Origin: Pseudomonas sp. ICMP22404
Lineage (GTDB): Bacteria; Pseudomonadota; Gammaproteobacteria; Pseudomonadales; Pseudomonadaceae
Assembly (NCBI RefSeq): GCF_006227205.1
Contig: NZ_VCNG01000019.1
Location: 1 to 64,000, forward strand
DNA length: 64,000 nucleotides
Direction: 5' to 3'
Below are positions 40,573 through 48,554 of the stretch, in pieces (within the stretch, counting starts at the first letter, position 1; every line of letters begins with the position of its first letter). The position numbers were made by a program, and so were the translations under genes. The notes beneath the pieces are model-generated. The model was not told the DNA's origin. It searched no databases and was given only the letters and a program-made list of their open reading frames with translations.

Positions 40573-41541
40573 ATGATCGTTGACCGTCAGGGCAGGCGTT
40601 TTCGCAATTTGCGGATCAGCCTGACTTCCGCCTGCAACTACGCCTGCACCTATTGCGTGCCCGACGGCAAGCGCCTGGTGGCGGCGCAGGACGAATTGTC
40701 GGCCGAGGCGATGGCGCGAGGCGTGGCTTACCTGATCGAAGCTGCCGGCATCGAGCGACTGCGCATCACCGGGGGCGAGCCGTTGGTCAGTCCCAAGCTC
40801 GAACGCTTCATGACGGCGGTGGGGCAGATGGGGCTGGAGGACATCAGCCTGACCACCAACGGCCAGTTGCTGGCGAAGAAGTTGCCTTTGCTGGTGGGGG
40901 CGGGCATCCGTCGCATCAACGTTTCCCTCGACACCCTGGACCCTGCCGCATTTCGCAGCATCGCCCGCGGCGGCGACCTGGCGACGGTACTCGACGGCAT
41001 GGACCAGGCCCATGCGGCGGGCATGAAGATCAAGGTCAATATGGTGCCGTTGCGGGGGCAGAACCTGGATCAGGTGATGCCGTTGCTCGAATACTGCCTG
41101 GCGCGTGGCTATGAGCTGCGCTTCATCGAGCTGATGCGCATGGGGCACCTGGCCAGCGATTCCAACGGGTTCTTGCAGCAGTTTGTCAGCCTGCAACAAC
41201 TCTTGAGCCTGATCGGCGACCAGTATGAATACTTGCAAGCCGACGCCCCAGTGGATGCGACGGCGGTGCGCTATGAGATCCCAGGCATGGGATATTTCGG
41301 TGTGATCGCCAACGAAAGCGTGCCTTTCTGCCGTACTTGCTCGCGGTTGCGGTTGTCTTCCACAGGCTGGTTGCATGGTTGCCTGTCCTCGAGCAACCGT
41401 CATTTCGTCGGCGACCTTCTGGACAAACCCCGTCACGAGGCGCTGCCGGCCCTTCAGCGGCTGTTGGTCAAGGCCTTGGGGGACAAGCAAGAGGTAGCGT
41501 TTTCCGGCGGCGCAACCATCATGAAGATCATCGGCGGCTGA
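40573..41541 (+). CDS. moaA: MoaA-like radical SAM protein (GTP 3',8-cyclase family)
   Basis: The 322-residue protein has the radical SAM cluster CNYACTYC (CX3CX2C, about residues 22-29), the SAM motif RITGGEPL, a second C-terminal cluster site (CRTCSRLRLSSTG then GCL) and the closing Gly-Gly (MKIIGG) that in MoaA enters the active site. It would therefore make the first intermediate of molybdopterin synthesis. PAO1 has other moaA copies elsewhere, so this may be a paralogue; no other moa genes are here, but a molybdo-enzyme cluster lies 20 kb away. The start at 40573 is chosen because the longer frame from 40459 lacks homology. Confidence 0.85.
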   Translation: MIVDRQGRRFRNLRISLTSACNYACTYCVPDGKRLVAAQDELSAEAMARGVAYLIEAAGIERLRITGGEPLVSPKLERFMTAVGQMGLEDISLTTNGQLLAKKLPLLVGAGIRRINVSLDTLDPAAFRSIARGGDLATVLDGMDQAHAAGMKIKVNMVPLRGQNLDQVMPLLEYCLARGYELRFIELMRMGHLASDSNGFLQQFVSLQQLLSLIGDQYEYLQADAPVDATAVRYEIPGMGYFGVIANESVPFCRTCSRLRLSSTGWLHGCLSSSNRHFVGDLLDKPRHEALPALQRLLVKALGDKQEVAFSGGATIMKIIGG

Positions 41542-41549
41542 TCCCACGC

Positions 41550-41617
41550 AATCGCGGGCAAGCCTTGCTCCCACAGGTACGGTGTTTACCCTGTGGGAGC
41601 AAGGCTTGCCCGCGATT
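41550..41617. repeat. Perfect inverted REP pair
   Basis: A 27-bp arm at 41550-41576 (AATCGCGGGCAAGCCTTG...) is exactly complementary to 41591-41617, with a 14-base loop. It could also act as a transcription barrier after moaA. Confidence 0.92.
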
Positions 41618-41713
41618 ACATTGTTCCAGTCAATCCATTTTCATTGAGCTGGCGCAAAAGCTGCATTCAACGGCCATTCGCCGGTTTTCCGACACCGGTT
41701 TCTGGAGGGTAGG

Positions 41714-42319
41714 ATGCGTAGCATGGTTTTGCTGCTGGCCGTTTTGGCGCTGGCTGGCTGTATGAATGTCAGCGACATGGGGGAGGGCGTTCGTTATCAC
41801 ATGAGCGACGCCGGTCTGCTGGATCACAGCGACAGTCGCCGTGTGAATAACCTGCGTATTCAGCCCGATTCGTTCATCTACATCGCCCAAGGCGCTTTCG
41901 CACCGCCAGGCGGTGCCTATCCGCGTCCCAATGTCGTGGCCGAAGAAGCCTTTAACGGGTTCATCGAATATTTCCCGATGGTCCGTCGCGCCCGGGTTCC
42001 CGAAGGGCTTGATCAGGCCATGGGCGAAGCCCGTGCTGCCGGTGCTCACTATTTGCTGTACACCCGGTTCGCCAAGGCCGACAACCGCATCGGCAATTCT
42101 GACGAATGGCTGGACGAAGAAGCCGTGGATCGTCTGGGAGTCGACACCAGTGTGATCCAGATCATGTTGATCGAGACCAGCACCCAGTATTTGATTGATA
42201 CTGCACGTATCAAGAGTCGTGGCGGTTTACTGACGTTGCACGACAAGCAGCCACAAGACCTCATCGCCACGCCTTTGCGTGAATATGCCCGCAGCCTGCT
42301 GGGGATGAGCGACGAGTAA
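41714..42319 (+). CDS. DUF4823 family lipoprotein
   Basis: The 201-residue protein begins MRSMVLLLAVLALAGC, a lipoprotein signal peptide with the lipid-bearing Cys16. The remainder (QPDSFIYIAQGAFAPPG, ARAAGAHYLLYTRFAKADNR, STQYLIDTARIKSRGG) matches what I recall of DUF4823, a family without known function. It is probably anchored in the outer membrane, since position +2 is Met rather than Asp. A DUF1285 gene follows after 15 bases, so the two are likely co-transcribed. Confidence 0.82.
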   Translation: MRSMVLLLAVLALAGCMNVSDMGEGVRYHMSDAGLLDHSDSRRVNNLRIQPDSFIYIAQGAFAPPGGAYPRPNVVAEEAFNGFIEYFPMVRRARVPEGLDQAMGEARAAGAHYLLYTRFAKADNRIGNSDEWLDEEAVDRLGVDTSVIQIMLIETSTQYLIDTARIKSRGGLLTLHDKQPQDLIATPLREYARSLLGMSDE

Positions 42320-42334
42320 ATACAAGGAGTCACC

Positions 42335-42895
42335 ATGAGCGGACCGCAAAAAGCCAATGACCTGCTGGGGCAGATCCCCAAGACCAAAGGCCTGCCGCCG
42401 GTCCACTTATGGAACCCCGACTTCTGCGGCAACATCGACATGCGCATCGCACGCGATGGCACCTGGTACTACCTGGGCACGCCCATCGGCCGCAAGCCGA
42501 TGGTCAAGCTGTTCTCCACCATCATCCGCCGCGACGGCGATGACTACTTCCTGATTACCCCCGTGGAAAAAGTCGGCATCCAGGTCGATGATGTGCCGTT
42601 CGTGGCCGTGACCCTGGAGGTCGAGGGCCATGGCGAAGGGCAGTTATTGCGCTTCACCACCCACGTCGATGAAACCACCGAGGCCGGCCCTGATCATCCG
42701 ATGCGGGTCGTGATCGATCCGCACACCCAGGAACCGGCGCCCTACGTGCATGTGCGCAGCAACCTCGAAGCGTTGATCCACCGAAATGTGTTCTACCAGT
42801 TGGTGGAGCTGGCGGTGAGTCGTGAGATCGACGGGCAGCGCTGGTTGGGGGTGTGGAGTGGCGGGGTGTTCTTCCCCATTGGCCTGGAACCGTAA
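42335..42895 (+). CDS. DUF1285 family protein
   Basis: The 186-residue protein contains the DUF1285 segments VHLWNPDFCGNIDMRIARDG, WYYLGTPIGRKPMVKLFSTI and DYFLITPVEKVGIQVDD. Structures of the family are beta-rich and ligand-binding in appearance, but no function is established. It has no signal peptide. CAAGGAG precedes the ATG. It is the last backbone gene before the accessory sugar region. Confidence 0.87.
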   Translation: MSGPQKANDLLGQIPKTKGLPPVHLWNPDFCGNIDMRIARDGTWYYLGTPIGRKPMVKLFSTIIRRDGDDYFLITPVEKVGIQVDDVPFVAVTLEVEGHGEGQLLRFTTHVDETTEAGPDHPMRVVIDPHTQEPAPYVHVRSNLEALIHRNVFYQLVELAVSREIDGQRWLGVWSGGVFFPIGLEP

Positions 42896-42910
42896 CCCTG
42901 TGGGGCGAGC

Positions 42911-42997
42911 CTGTGGGAGCAAAGCTTGCTGGCGATAAAACTGCCAGCGCGGATGTTGGCTGACACTACGCCTTCGCGAGCAAGCTTCGCTCCCACA
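42911..42997. repeat. Degenerate inverted REP pair
   Basis: CTGTGGGAGCAAAGCTTGCT at 42911 faces TCGCGAGCAAGCTTCGCTCC ending near 42997. The stems carry an AAAGCTT/AAGCTT variant of the usual core. Confidence 0.85.
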
Positions 42998-43028
42998 TGT
43001 GTGCCCAGAACGAATTCAATTGACAGCC

Positions 43029-43043
43029 AATCATATGATGATT
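43029..43043. promoter_or_regulatory. Predicted GntR operator before the gntR gene
   Basis: AATCATATGATGATT is, read on the other strand, AATCATCATATGATT, which matches 13 of 15 bases of the site at 45794-45808. It contains the perfect palindrome ATCATATGAT and follows TTGACA (43020-43025), so a bound repressor would cover the promoter. Confidence 0.55.
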
Positions 43044-43081
43044 AGCGTGAGCCACCAATAAGAGTGGCCCGCGGGGTTTTC

Positions 43082-43828
43082 ATGTCCAGCAGTTTTCACG
43101 CATCGACCGTCGATTGGCTCGGCGGTTGGATTGCCGCCGGCCAGGTCAAGCCTGGGCAGACCATCAAGGTCGAGGCGGACCTGGGCGAGCAACTGGGGGT
43201 CAGTCGCACGGTGATTCGCGAGGCGATCAAGACCCTGGTGGCCAAAGGCATGCTCGAGGTCGGGCCAAAAGTGGGGACGCGGGTGCTGCCGGTACGGCGC
43301 TGGAACCTGTTCGATCCCCAGGTGGTCGGCTGGCTGTCACGCAGCGGTTTGCCAGAGAACTTTGTCGATGACCTGTTGGATCTGCGCCGCACCATCGAGC
43401 CAATGGCGGTGCGCTGGGCCTGCGAGCGGGCGACGGTCGAGCAGGTTCAGGCGATCCGCCTGGCCTACCATGCGCTGGAGCGGGCCGTGGACAGCGGCGT
43501 CGACTACAACCGGGCCGACCAGTTTTTCCACGAGTGCATCCTCGCCGCCAGCCACAATCAATTCATAGAACAAATGGTCCCGGCCCTGGGCGCGTTGCTG
43601 GCGGTGTCGTTCGAGGTATCGGCTGCCGATCCGGATGAACTGCGCCGCACCTTGCCCATCCACAAGGACATCGCCGAAGCTATCGCGTCCCGCGACGCGA
43701 CACGGGGCGTCTGGGCCTGCATGACCCTGATCGACAACGCTGACCTGGCCATCAAGCGCTTCTACCCTCATGTGATGGCGGGTCGTACAGACATTGCCGG
43801 GCAAGCCGGAAACAGGAGGTTTCAATGA
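43082..43828 (+). CDS. FadR-subfamily GntR regulator of the sugar cluster
   Basis: The 248-residue protein has an N-terminal winged helix (LGEQLGVSRTVIREAIKTLVAKGMLEVGPKVGTRV in part, about 35-75) and an FCD ligand domain (about 95-235) with metal-ligand residues in DQFFHECILAAS and LPIHKDIAEAI. FCD regulators often bind sugar acids or lactones, and relatives near galactonate genes are DgoR-like. It starts at the ATG at 43082 and overlaps the lactonase gene. Two similar candidate operators (before itself and before araF) suggest that it controls itself and the importer. Confidence 0.88.
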   Translation: MSSSFHASTVDWLGGWIAAGQVKPGQTIKVEADLGEQLGVSRTVIREAIKTLVAKGMLEVGPKVGTRVLPVRRWNLFDPQVVGWLSRSGLPENFVDDLLDLRRTIEPMAVRWACERATVEQVQAIRLAYHALERAVDSGVDYNRADQFFHECILAASHNQFIEQMVPALGALLAVSFEVSAADPDELRRTLPIHKDIAEAIASRDATRGVWACMTLIDNADLAIKRFYPHVMAGRTDIAGQAGNRRFQ

Positions 43829-44700
43829 TGTGGAAGGCGGTAACGGAGCACCGGGCGAAACTGGGCGAGGGGCCTTTCTGGGACGAGCCGACCCAGGCGC
43901 TGTATTGGGTCGACATCGCCGGCAAACAGGCGCTGCGGTTGATCGGTGCCAATGTACAGATCTGGCAGATGCCCGAGCATGTGTCGGCCTTCATCCCCAC
44001 ACAGAGTGGTGATGCGCTGGTGACATTGAGCAGCGGTGTCTACCGGTTGGATCTGGACTCGCCGGGCCTGGAGCCGCGCCTGACGCTGCTGTGCATGGCC
44101 GATCCCCAACCCGGTAACCGCGCCAACGAAGCCCGTTGCGATGCCCTGGGCCAGCTGTGGCTCGGGACCATGCAGAACAACATTGGGGAAAACGGTGAGG
44201 ATCTGCCCCTGGAACACCGCTCCGGCGGCTTGTTTCGCGTGGGCGCCGATGGCCGGGTCATGCCGTTGCTGCGCGGACGGGGCATTCCCAACACGCTGTT
44301 GTGGAGCACTGATGGCACCACGGTGTATTTCGGTGAAAGCCTCGACGGCACGTTGTACCGGCATTTCATCCATCCCGATGGCAGCCTGGCGCCCGCCGAA
44401 GTCTGGTTTGGCCCTCATTCGCGCGGCGGCCCGGACGGCTCGGCGATGGATGCCCGGGGTTATGTCTGGAACGCCCGCTGGGATGGCAGCTGCCTGCTGC
44501 GAATCAACCCTGATGGACAGGTCGACCGGGTGATCGAACTGCCGGTCAGTCGTCCCACCAGCTGTGTGTTCGGGGGAGAGGATCTCAAGACTCTGTACAT
44601 CACCAGCGCAGCCAGTCCGTTGGCGCATCCGCTGGACGGCGCGGTGCTGTCCATGCGGGTCGATGTGCCGGGTGTGAGCTGTACGCGGTTTGCGGGTTAA
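43825..44700 (+). CDS. SMP-30/gluconolactonase family sugar lactonase
   Basis: The 291-residue beta-propeller hydrolase has the family metal ligand Glu in AKLGEGPFWDEP, the Asn motif in NRANEARCDALGQLWLGTM, and the Asn/Asp sites in GIPNTLLWSTDG and AMDARGYVWNARW. It should open the aldonolactone produced by the SDR dehydrogenase encoded next. AGGAGG lies five bases before the first ATG (43825) and eight before a second (43828). It overlaps the GntR gene by four bases. Confidence 0.88.
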   Translation: MMWKAVTEHRAKLGEGPFWDEPTQALYWVDIAGKQALRLIGANVQIWQMPEHVSAFIPTQSGDALVTLSSGVYRLDLDSPGLEPRLTLLCMADPQPGNRANEARCDALGQLWLGTMQNNIGENGEDLPLEHRSGGLFRVGADGRVMPLLRGRGIPNTLLWSTDGTTVYFGESLDGTLYRHFIHPDGSLAPAEVWFGPHSRGGPDGSAMDARGYVWNARWDGSCLLRINPDGQVDRVIELPVSRPTSCVFGGEDLKTLYITSAASPLAHPLDGAVLSMRVDVPGVSCTRFAG

Positions 44701-44701
44701 A

Positions 44702-44760
44702 TCCCAAAATATGGGATGTAAATATATATATTGAGATTGTTTGGTGGCCGGGTTTATAGT
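44702..44760 (+). promoter_or_regulatory. Operator/promoter module before the SDR gene
   Basis: The palindrome TCCCA-N5-TGGGA (44702-44716) is followed after 14 AT-rich bases by TTGAGA (44731-44736), an 18-base spacer and TATAGT (44755-44760). The same elements with identical spacings occur before dgoK at 51925-51983, so one regulator probably controls both. Confidence 0.75.
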
Positions 44761-44812
44761 CGGCTCCATCAGCAACATGCATTCACACTAAAAAAACAAA
44801 ACAGGTGAAGCG

Positions 44813-44944
44813 ATGCAACGATCCATCCCCGTACGCCCCGGTGGCGTACGTGACCCACTGTCCTCCCAGCGCCTTCGGCCGGTCATCCCTGGATGCCCGG
44901 TTTTTGTCGTGGCTGCGGATAGCGGAGTCGTGAGCCATGGCTGA
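44813..44944 (+). CDS. 43-codon leader ORF overlapping the SDR gene
   Basis: An ATG at 44813 follows ACAGGTGAAGCG, the same ribosome-binding context that precedes the dgoK ATG at 52024. The frame reads MQRSIPVRPGGVRDPLSS and on to HG, with the stop (44942-44944) inside the SDR gene, whose ATG is at 44937. It contains the perfect inverted repeat CGTACGCC-N5-GGCGTACG (44830-44850). It may be a translated leader that couples to the SDR gene, or a leftover of a duplicated dgoK 5' end. No homology is recognised. Confidence 0.4.
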   Translation: MQRSIPVRPGGVRDPLSSQRLRPVIPGCPVFVVAADSGVVSHG

Positions 44945-45755
44945 AGCGCTTTCCTTGCCGCCAGTGCCCGAGCCCCCCAAGGGCGAGCGGCTGAAAAACA
45001 AGGTGGTGTTGCTGACCGGTGCCGCCCAGGGTATTGGCGAGGCCATCGTCGCTGCGTTCGCTTCGCAACAGGCGCGCCTGGTGATCAGCGACATCCAGGC
45101 CGGCAAAGTCGAACAGGTTGCCGCTGATTGGCGTGAACGCGGGGCGGACGTGCAAGCGTTGCAAGCCGATGTGTCGAACCCGCAGGACCTGCAGGCCATG
45201 GCCCGCCGTGCCGTTGAATTGCACGGCCGCATCGATGTGCTGGTGAATTGCGCCGGCGTCAATGTGTTCCGCGACCCGTTGGAAATGACCGAGGAAGATT
45301 GGCGCCGCTGCTTCGCCATCGACCTGGACGGTGCCTGGTATGGCTGCAAGGCTGTGTTGCCGCAGATGATCGAGCAGGGCGTGGGCAGCATCATCAATAT
45401 TGCTTCGACCCATTCGTCCCACATCATCCCCGGCTGTTTTCCTTATCCGGTGGCCAAGCATGGCTTGCTCGGCCTGACTCGCGCCCTGGGCATCGAATAC
45501 GCACCCAAGGGCGTACGCGTCAACGCCATCGCACCGGGCTACATCGAAACCCAACTGAACGTCGACTACTGGAACGGTTTTGCCGATCCTCATGCCGAAC
45601 GCCAGCGTGCGCTGGATCTGCACCCGCCACGCCGCATCGGGCAACCGATCGAAGTGGCAATGACGGCCGTGTTCCTGGCCAGTGATGAAGCACCTTTCAT
45701 CAACGCTTCATGCATCACCATTGATGGTGGACGTTCGGTCATGTACCACGACTGA
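44937..45755 (+). CDS. SDR sugar 1-dehydrogenase (galactose/arabinose type)
   Basis: The 272-residue short-chain dehydrogenase has an N-terminal extension of about 18 residues, the NAD(P) motif TGAAQGIGEAI, the NCAG motif (LVNCAGVNVFRD), the catalytic Ser in IASTHSSH and YPVAKHGLLGL (Tyr-X3-Lys), and the C-terminal ITIDGGRSVMYHD. Its position between a lactonase and an AraFGH importer indicates oxidation of an aldose such as D-galactose or L-arabinose to its lactone. The start ATG at 44937 has GGAG upstream. The alternative is a ketose- or polyol-specific SDR; substrate is inferred from neighbours only. Confidence 0.85.
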   Translation: MAEALSLPPVPEPPKGERLKNKVVLLTGAAQGIGEAIVAAFASQQARLVISDIQAGKVEQVAADWRERGADVQALQADVSNPQDLQAMARRAVELHGRIDVLVNCAGVNVFRDPLEMTEEDWRRCFAIDLDGAWYGCKAVLPQMIEQGVGSIINIASTHSSHIIPGCFPYPVAKHGLLGLTRALGIEYAPKGVRVNAIAPGYIETQLNVDYWNGFADPHAERQRALDLHPPRRIGQPIEVAMTAVFLASDEAPFINASCITIDGGRSVMYHD

Positions 45756-45793
45756 ACATTCCGGATTGCAGTCTGAAACTTTGCCTGTAATCC

Positions 45794-45808
45794 AATCATC
45801 ATACGATA
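45794..45808. promoter_or_regulatory. Predicted GntR operator before araF
   Basis: AATCATCATACGATA resembles, in inverted orientation, the site at 43029-43043. It lies 120 bases before the araF ATG; a weak TATGCT box at 45823-45828 could be the -10. Confidence 0.5.
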
Positions 45809-45926
45809 TGACTATTTGGATCTATGCTGTAGCAACTTGCTGTGACCGCCCAGCCTGCGCTTTGCCACCGATGGTGGAGCAGACCCTGGACGTTTGGCTT
45901 TCAATAAAAAAAACAAGGAGTCAACT

Positions 45927-46931
45927 ATGAATCATCGTCGTGGGATCCGTTCCCTGTGCCGCGTTGCCTTGGCAGTTGCCGCGGTCGGTCTCAGCAGTAC
46001 CTTGCTGGCGGCTGAAGAAGTGAAGATCGGTTTTCTGGTCAAGCAGGCCGAGGAGCCCTGGTTCCAGACCGAATGGGCGTTCGCTGAAAAAGCGGGCAAG
46101 GACAAGGGCTTCAAGGTCATCAAGATTGCTGTGCCCGATGGCGAGAAGACCCTCTCGGCCATTGACAGCCTCGCGGCCAACGGCGCCAAGGGCTTCGTGA
46201 TCTGCCCGCCGGACGTGTCCCTGGGCCCGGCCATCATGGCCAAGGCCAAACTCAACGACATGAAAGTCATCGCCGTCGATGACCGTTTCGTCGATGCCAG
46301 CGGCAAGTTCATGGAAGACGTGCCGTACCTCGGCATGGCCGCGTTCGAAGTGGGCCAGAAGCAGGGTGCCGCCATGGCTACTGAAGCCAAAAAACGTGGC
46401 TGGGACTGGAAAGACACCTACGCGGTGATCAACACCTTCAACGAGTTGGACACCGGCAAGAAACGCACCGACGGTTCGATGGACGCCCTCAAGAAAGCCG
46501 GTATGCCGGACGACCACATCCTCACCACGGCGCTCAAGACCCTCGATGTACCGGGGAGCATGGACTCCACCAACTCCGCCCTGGTGAAACTGCCCAGCGG
46601 CGCGAAGAACCTGATCATCGGCGGCATGAACGACAACACCGTGCTGGGTGGCGTACGCGCGACTGAAAGCGCCGGCTTCAAGGCAGACAACGTGATCGGG
46701 ATCGGCATCAACGGCACCGACGCCATCGGCGAGCTGAAAAAACCCCACAGCGGTTTCTTCGGTTCGATGCTGCCTAGCCCGCACATCGAAGGCTACAAGA
46801 CCGCCGAGATGATGTTCGAGTGGGTCACCACCGGCAAGGAACCACCGAAGTACACCGCCATGGACGAGGTGACGCTGATCACTCGGGAGAACTTCAAGCA
46901 GGAGCTGGAAAAGATCGGCCTGTGGAATTGA
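45927..46931 (+). CDS. araF: ABC sugar importer, periplasmic binding protein (AraF type)
   Basis: The 334-residue protein has a signal peptide (cleavage near LLAA-EE, about residue 30). The mature part is clearly AraF-like: KIGFLVKQAEEPWFQTEWAF, IKIAVPDGEKTLSAIDSLAA, GMNDNTVLGGVRATES and GFFGSMLPSPHIEGYK. AraF binds L-arabinose and, more weakly, D-galactose and D-fucose, which fits the galactonate genes nearby. AAGGAG lies seven bases before the ATG at 45927. A hairpin follows it before araG. Confidence 0.93.
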   Translation: MNHRRGIRSLCRVALAVAAVGLSSTLLAAEEVKIGFLVKQAEEPWFQTEWAFAEKAGKDKGFKVIKIAVPDGEKTLSAIDSLAANGAKGFVICPPDVSLGPAIMAKAKLNDMKVIAVDDRFVDASGKFMEDVPYLGMAAFEVGQKQGAAMATEAKKRGWDWKDTYAVINTFNELDTGKKRTDGSMDALKKAGMPDDHILTTALKTLDVPGSMDSTNSALVKLPSGAKNLIIGGMNDNTVLGGVRATESAGFKADNVIGIGINGTDAIGELKKPHSGFFGSMLPSPHIEGYKTAEMMFEWVTTGKEPPKYTAMDEVTLITRENFKQELEKIGLWN

Positions 46932-46947
46932 CGGCCGGTTGATTCAA

Positions 46948-46975
46948 AAGCGGCCCTGGTGTCTTGGGGCCGCTT
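46948..46975 (+). other. Intercistronic hairpin between araF and araG
   Basis: AAGCGGCCC and GGGCCGCTT form a perfect nine-base stem without a following T run. Such hairpins after binding-protein genes commonly stabilise the upstream message, which would raise AraF over AraG and AraH. Confidence 0.65.
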
Positions 46976-46999
46976 GATCTCTGTGAGTTCGAGGTGGTT

Positions 47000-48544
47000 A
47001 TGCAAGCGCAAACAGCGACACAGCAACACAACATCGGCGCCAGCTTGCGATTCAACGGAATCGGCAAAGCCTTTCCCGGCGTGCAGGCGTTGGCCAATAT
47101 CAGTTTTGTCGCCCATCCAGGCCAGGTTCATGCCTTGATGGGGGAAAACGGCGCGGGCAAGTCCACGTTGCTGAAGATTCTGGGTGGGGCCTACATCCCG
47201 AGCAGCGGCGAGCTGCAGATCGGCGAGCAGACGATGGCCTTCAAGTGCACGGCCGACAGCATCGCCAGCGGCGTGGCGGTGATTCACCAGGAGCTGCATC
47301 TGGTGCCGGAAATGACGGTGGCCGAGAACCTGTTCCTGGGCCACCTGCCGGCCCGTTTCGGCCTGGTCAATCGTGGCGTGTTGCGCCAGCAGGCGTTGGC
47401 GCTGCTCAAGGGCCTGGCCGACGAAATCGATCCCCAGGAAAAAGTCGGTCGCCTGTCCCTCGGCCAGCGCCAACTGGTGGAAATCGCCAAGGCCTTGTCC
47501 CGGGGCGCTCATGTGATTGCCTTCGATGAACCCACCAGCAGCCTCTCTGCACGGGAAATCGACCGCTTGATGGCGATCATCGCGCGCCTGCGGGACGAGG
47601 GCAAAGTGGTGCTGTATGTGAGTCACCGCATGGAAGAGGTGTTCCGCATCTGTGACGCGGTGACGGTGTTCAAGGATGGCCGCTACGTGCGCACCTTCGA
47701 CAACATGAGCGAGTTGACCCACGATCAGTTGGTCACCTGCATGGTCGGTCGCGATATCCAGGACATCTACGATTACCGTGCCCGTGAGCGCGGTGAAGTG
47801 GCGCTGCAGGTCGATCGCCTGCTCGGTCCGGGGCTGCGTGAGCCGGTGAGTTTCCAAGTGCACAAAGGTGAAATCCTCGGCTTGTTCGGGCTGGTGGGGG
47901 CCGGACGCACCGAATTGCTGCGATTGCTCAGCGGCCTGGAACGCCAGACCGAAGGGAGCCTGGTCTTGCACGGTGAGGCGCTGAAACTGCGTTCGCCCCG
48001 GGACGCCATCGCCGCCGGCGTACTGCTCTGCCCGGAAGACCGCAAGAAGGAAGGCATCATGCCCCTGGCCAGCGTCGGCGAGAACATCAACATCAGCGCT
48101 CGCAGTGCCCACTCCACCCTCGGCTGCCTGTTGCGCGGCGATTGGGAAAAGGGCAACGCCGACAAGCAGATCAAGGCGTTGAAAGTGAAGACGCCGACGG
48201 CGGGGCAGAAAATCATGTTCCTGTCCGGCGGCAACCAGCAGAAGGCGATCCTCGGTCGCTGGCTGTCTATGCCGATGAAAGTCCTGTTGCTGGACGAGCC
48301 CACCCGCGGCATCGACATCGGTGCGAAGGCGGAGATCTACCAGATCATCCACAACCTGGCGGCCGAGGGCATCGCGGTGATTGTGGTCTCCAGCGACCTG
48401 ATGGAAGTGATGGGCATTTCCGACCGGATCCTGGTGCTGTGCGAAGGGGCCATGCGCGGCGAGCTGCCGCGTGCCGAGGCCAACGAATCCAACCTGCTGC
48501 AACTGGCGCTGCCACGCCAACGCGTTGCCGACGCGGCGAACTGA
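47000..48544 (+). CDS. araG: ABC sugar importer, double ATP-binding subunit (AraG type)
   Basis: The 514-residue protein carries two ABC domains. The first has Walker A GENGAGKST, signature LSLGQRQ and Walker B VIAFDEPTSS; the second has a degenerate Walker A (GLVGAGRTE), signature LSGGNQQ and Walker B VLLLDEPTRGID. This is the standard plan for monosaccharide importers. The ATG at 47000 (MQAQTATQQ) is chosen over the longer frame because that would run into the intercistronic hairpin. araH starts 10 bases after its stop. Confidence 0.93.
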   Translation: MQAQTATQQHNIGASLRFNGIGKAFPGVQALANISFVAHPGQVHALMGENGAGKSTLLKILGGAYIPSSGELQIGEQTMAFKCTADSIASGVAVIHQELHLVPEMTVAENLFLGHLPARFGLVNRGVLRQQALALLKGLADEIDPQEKVGRLSLGQRQLVEIAKALSRGAHVIAFDEPTSSLSAREIDRLMAIIARLRDEGKVVLYVSHRMEEVFRICDAVTVFKDGRYVRTFDNMSELTHDQLVTCMVGRDIQDIYDYRARERGEVALQVDRLLGPGLREPVSFQVHKGEILGLFGLVGAGRTELLRLLSGLERQTEGSLVLHGEALKLRSPRDAIAAGVLLCPEDRKKEGIMPLASVGENINISARSAHSTLGCLLRGDWEKGNADKQIKALKVKTPTAGQKIMFLSGGNQQKAILGRWLSMPMKVLLLDEPTRGIDIGAKAEIYQIIHNLAAEGIAVIVVSSDLMEVMGISDRILVLCEGAMRGELPRAEANESNLLQLALPRQRVADAAN

Positions 48545-48554
48545 GAGGTAAATC

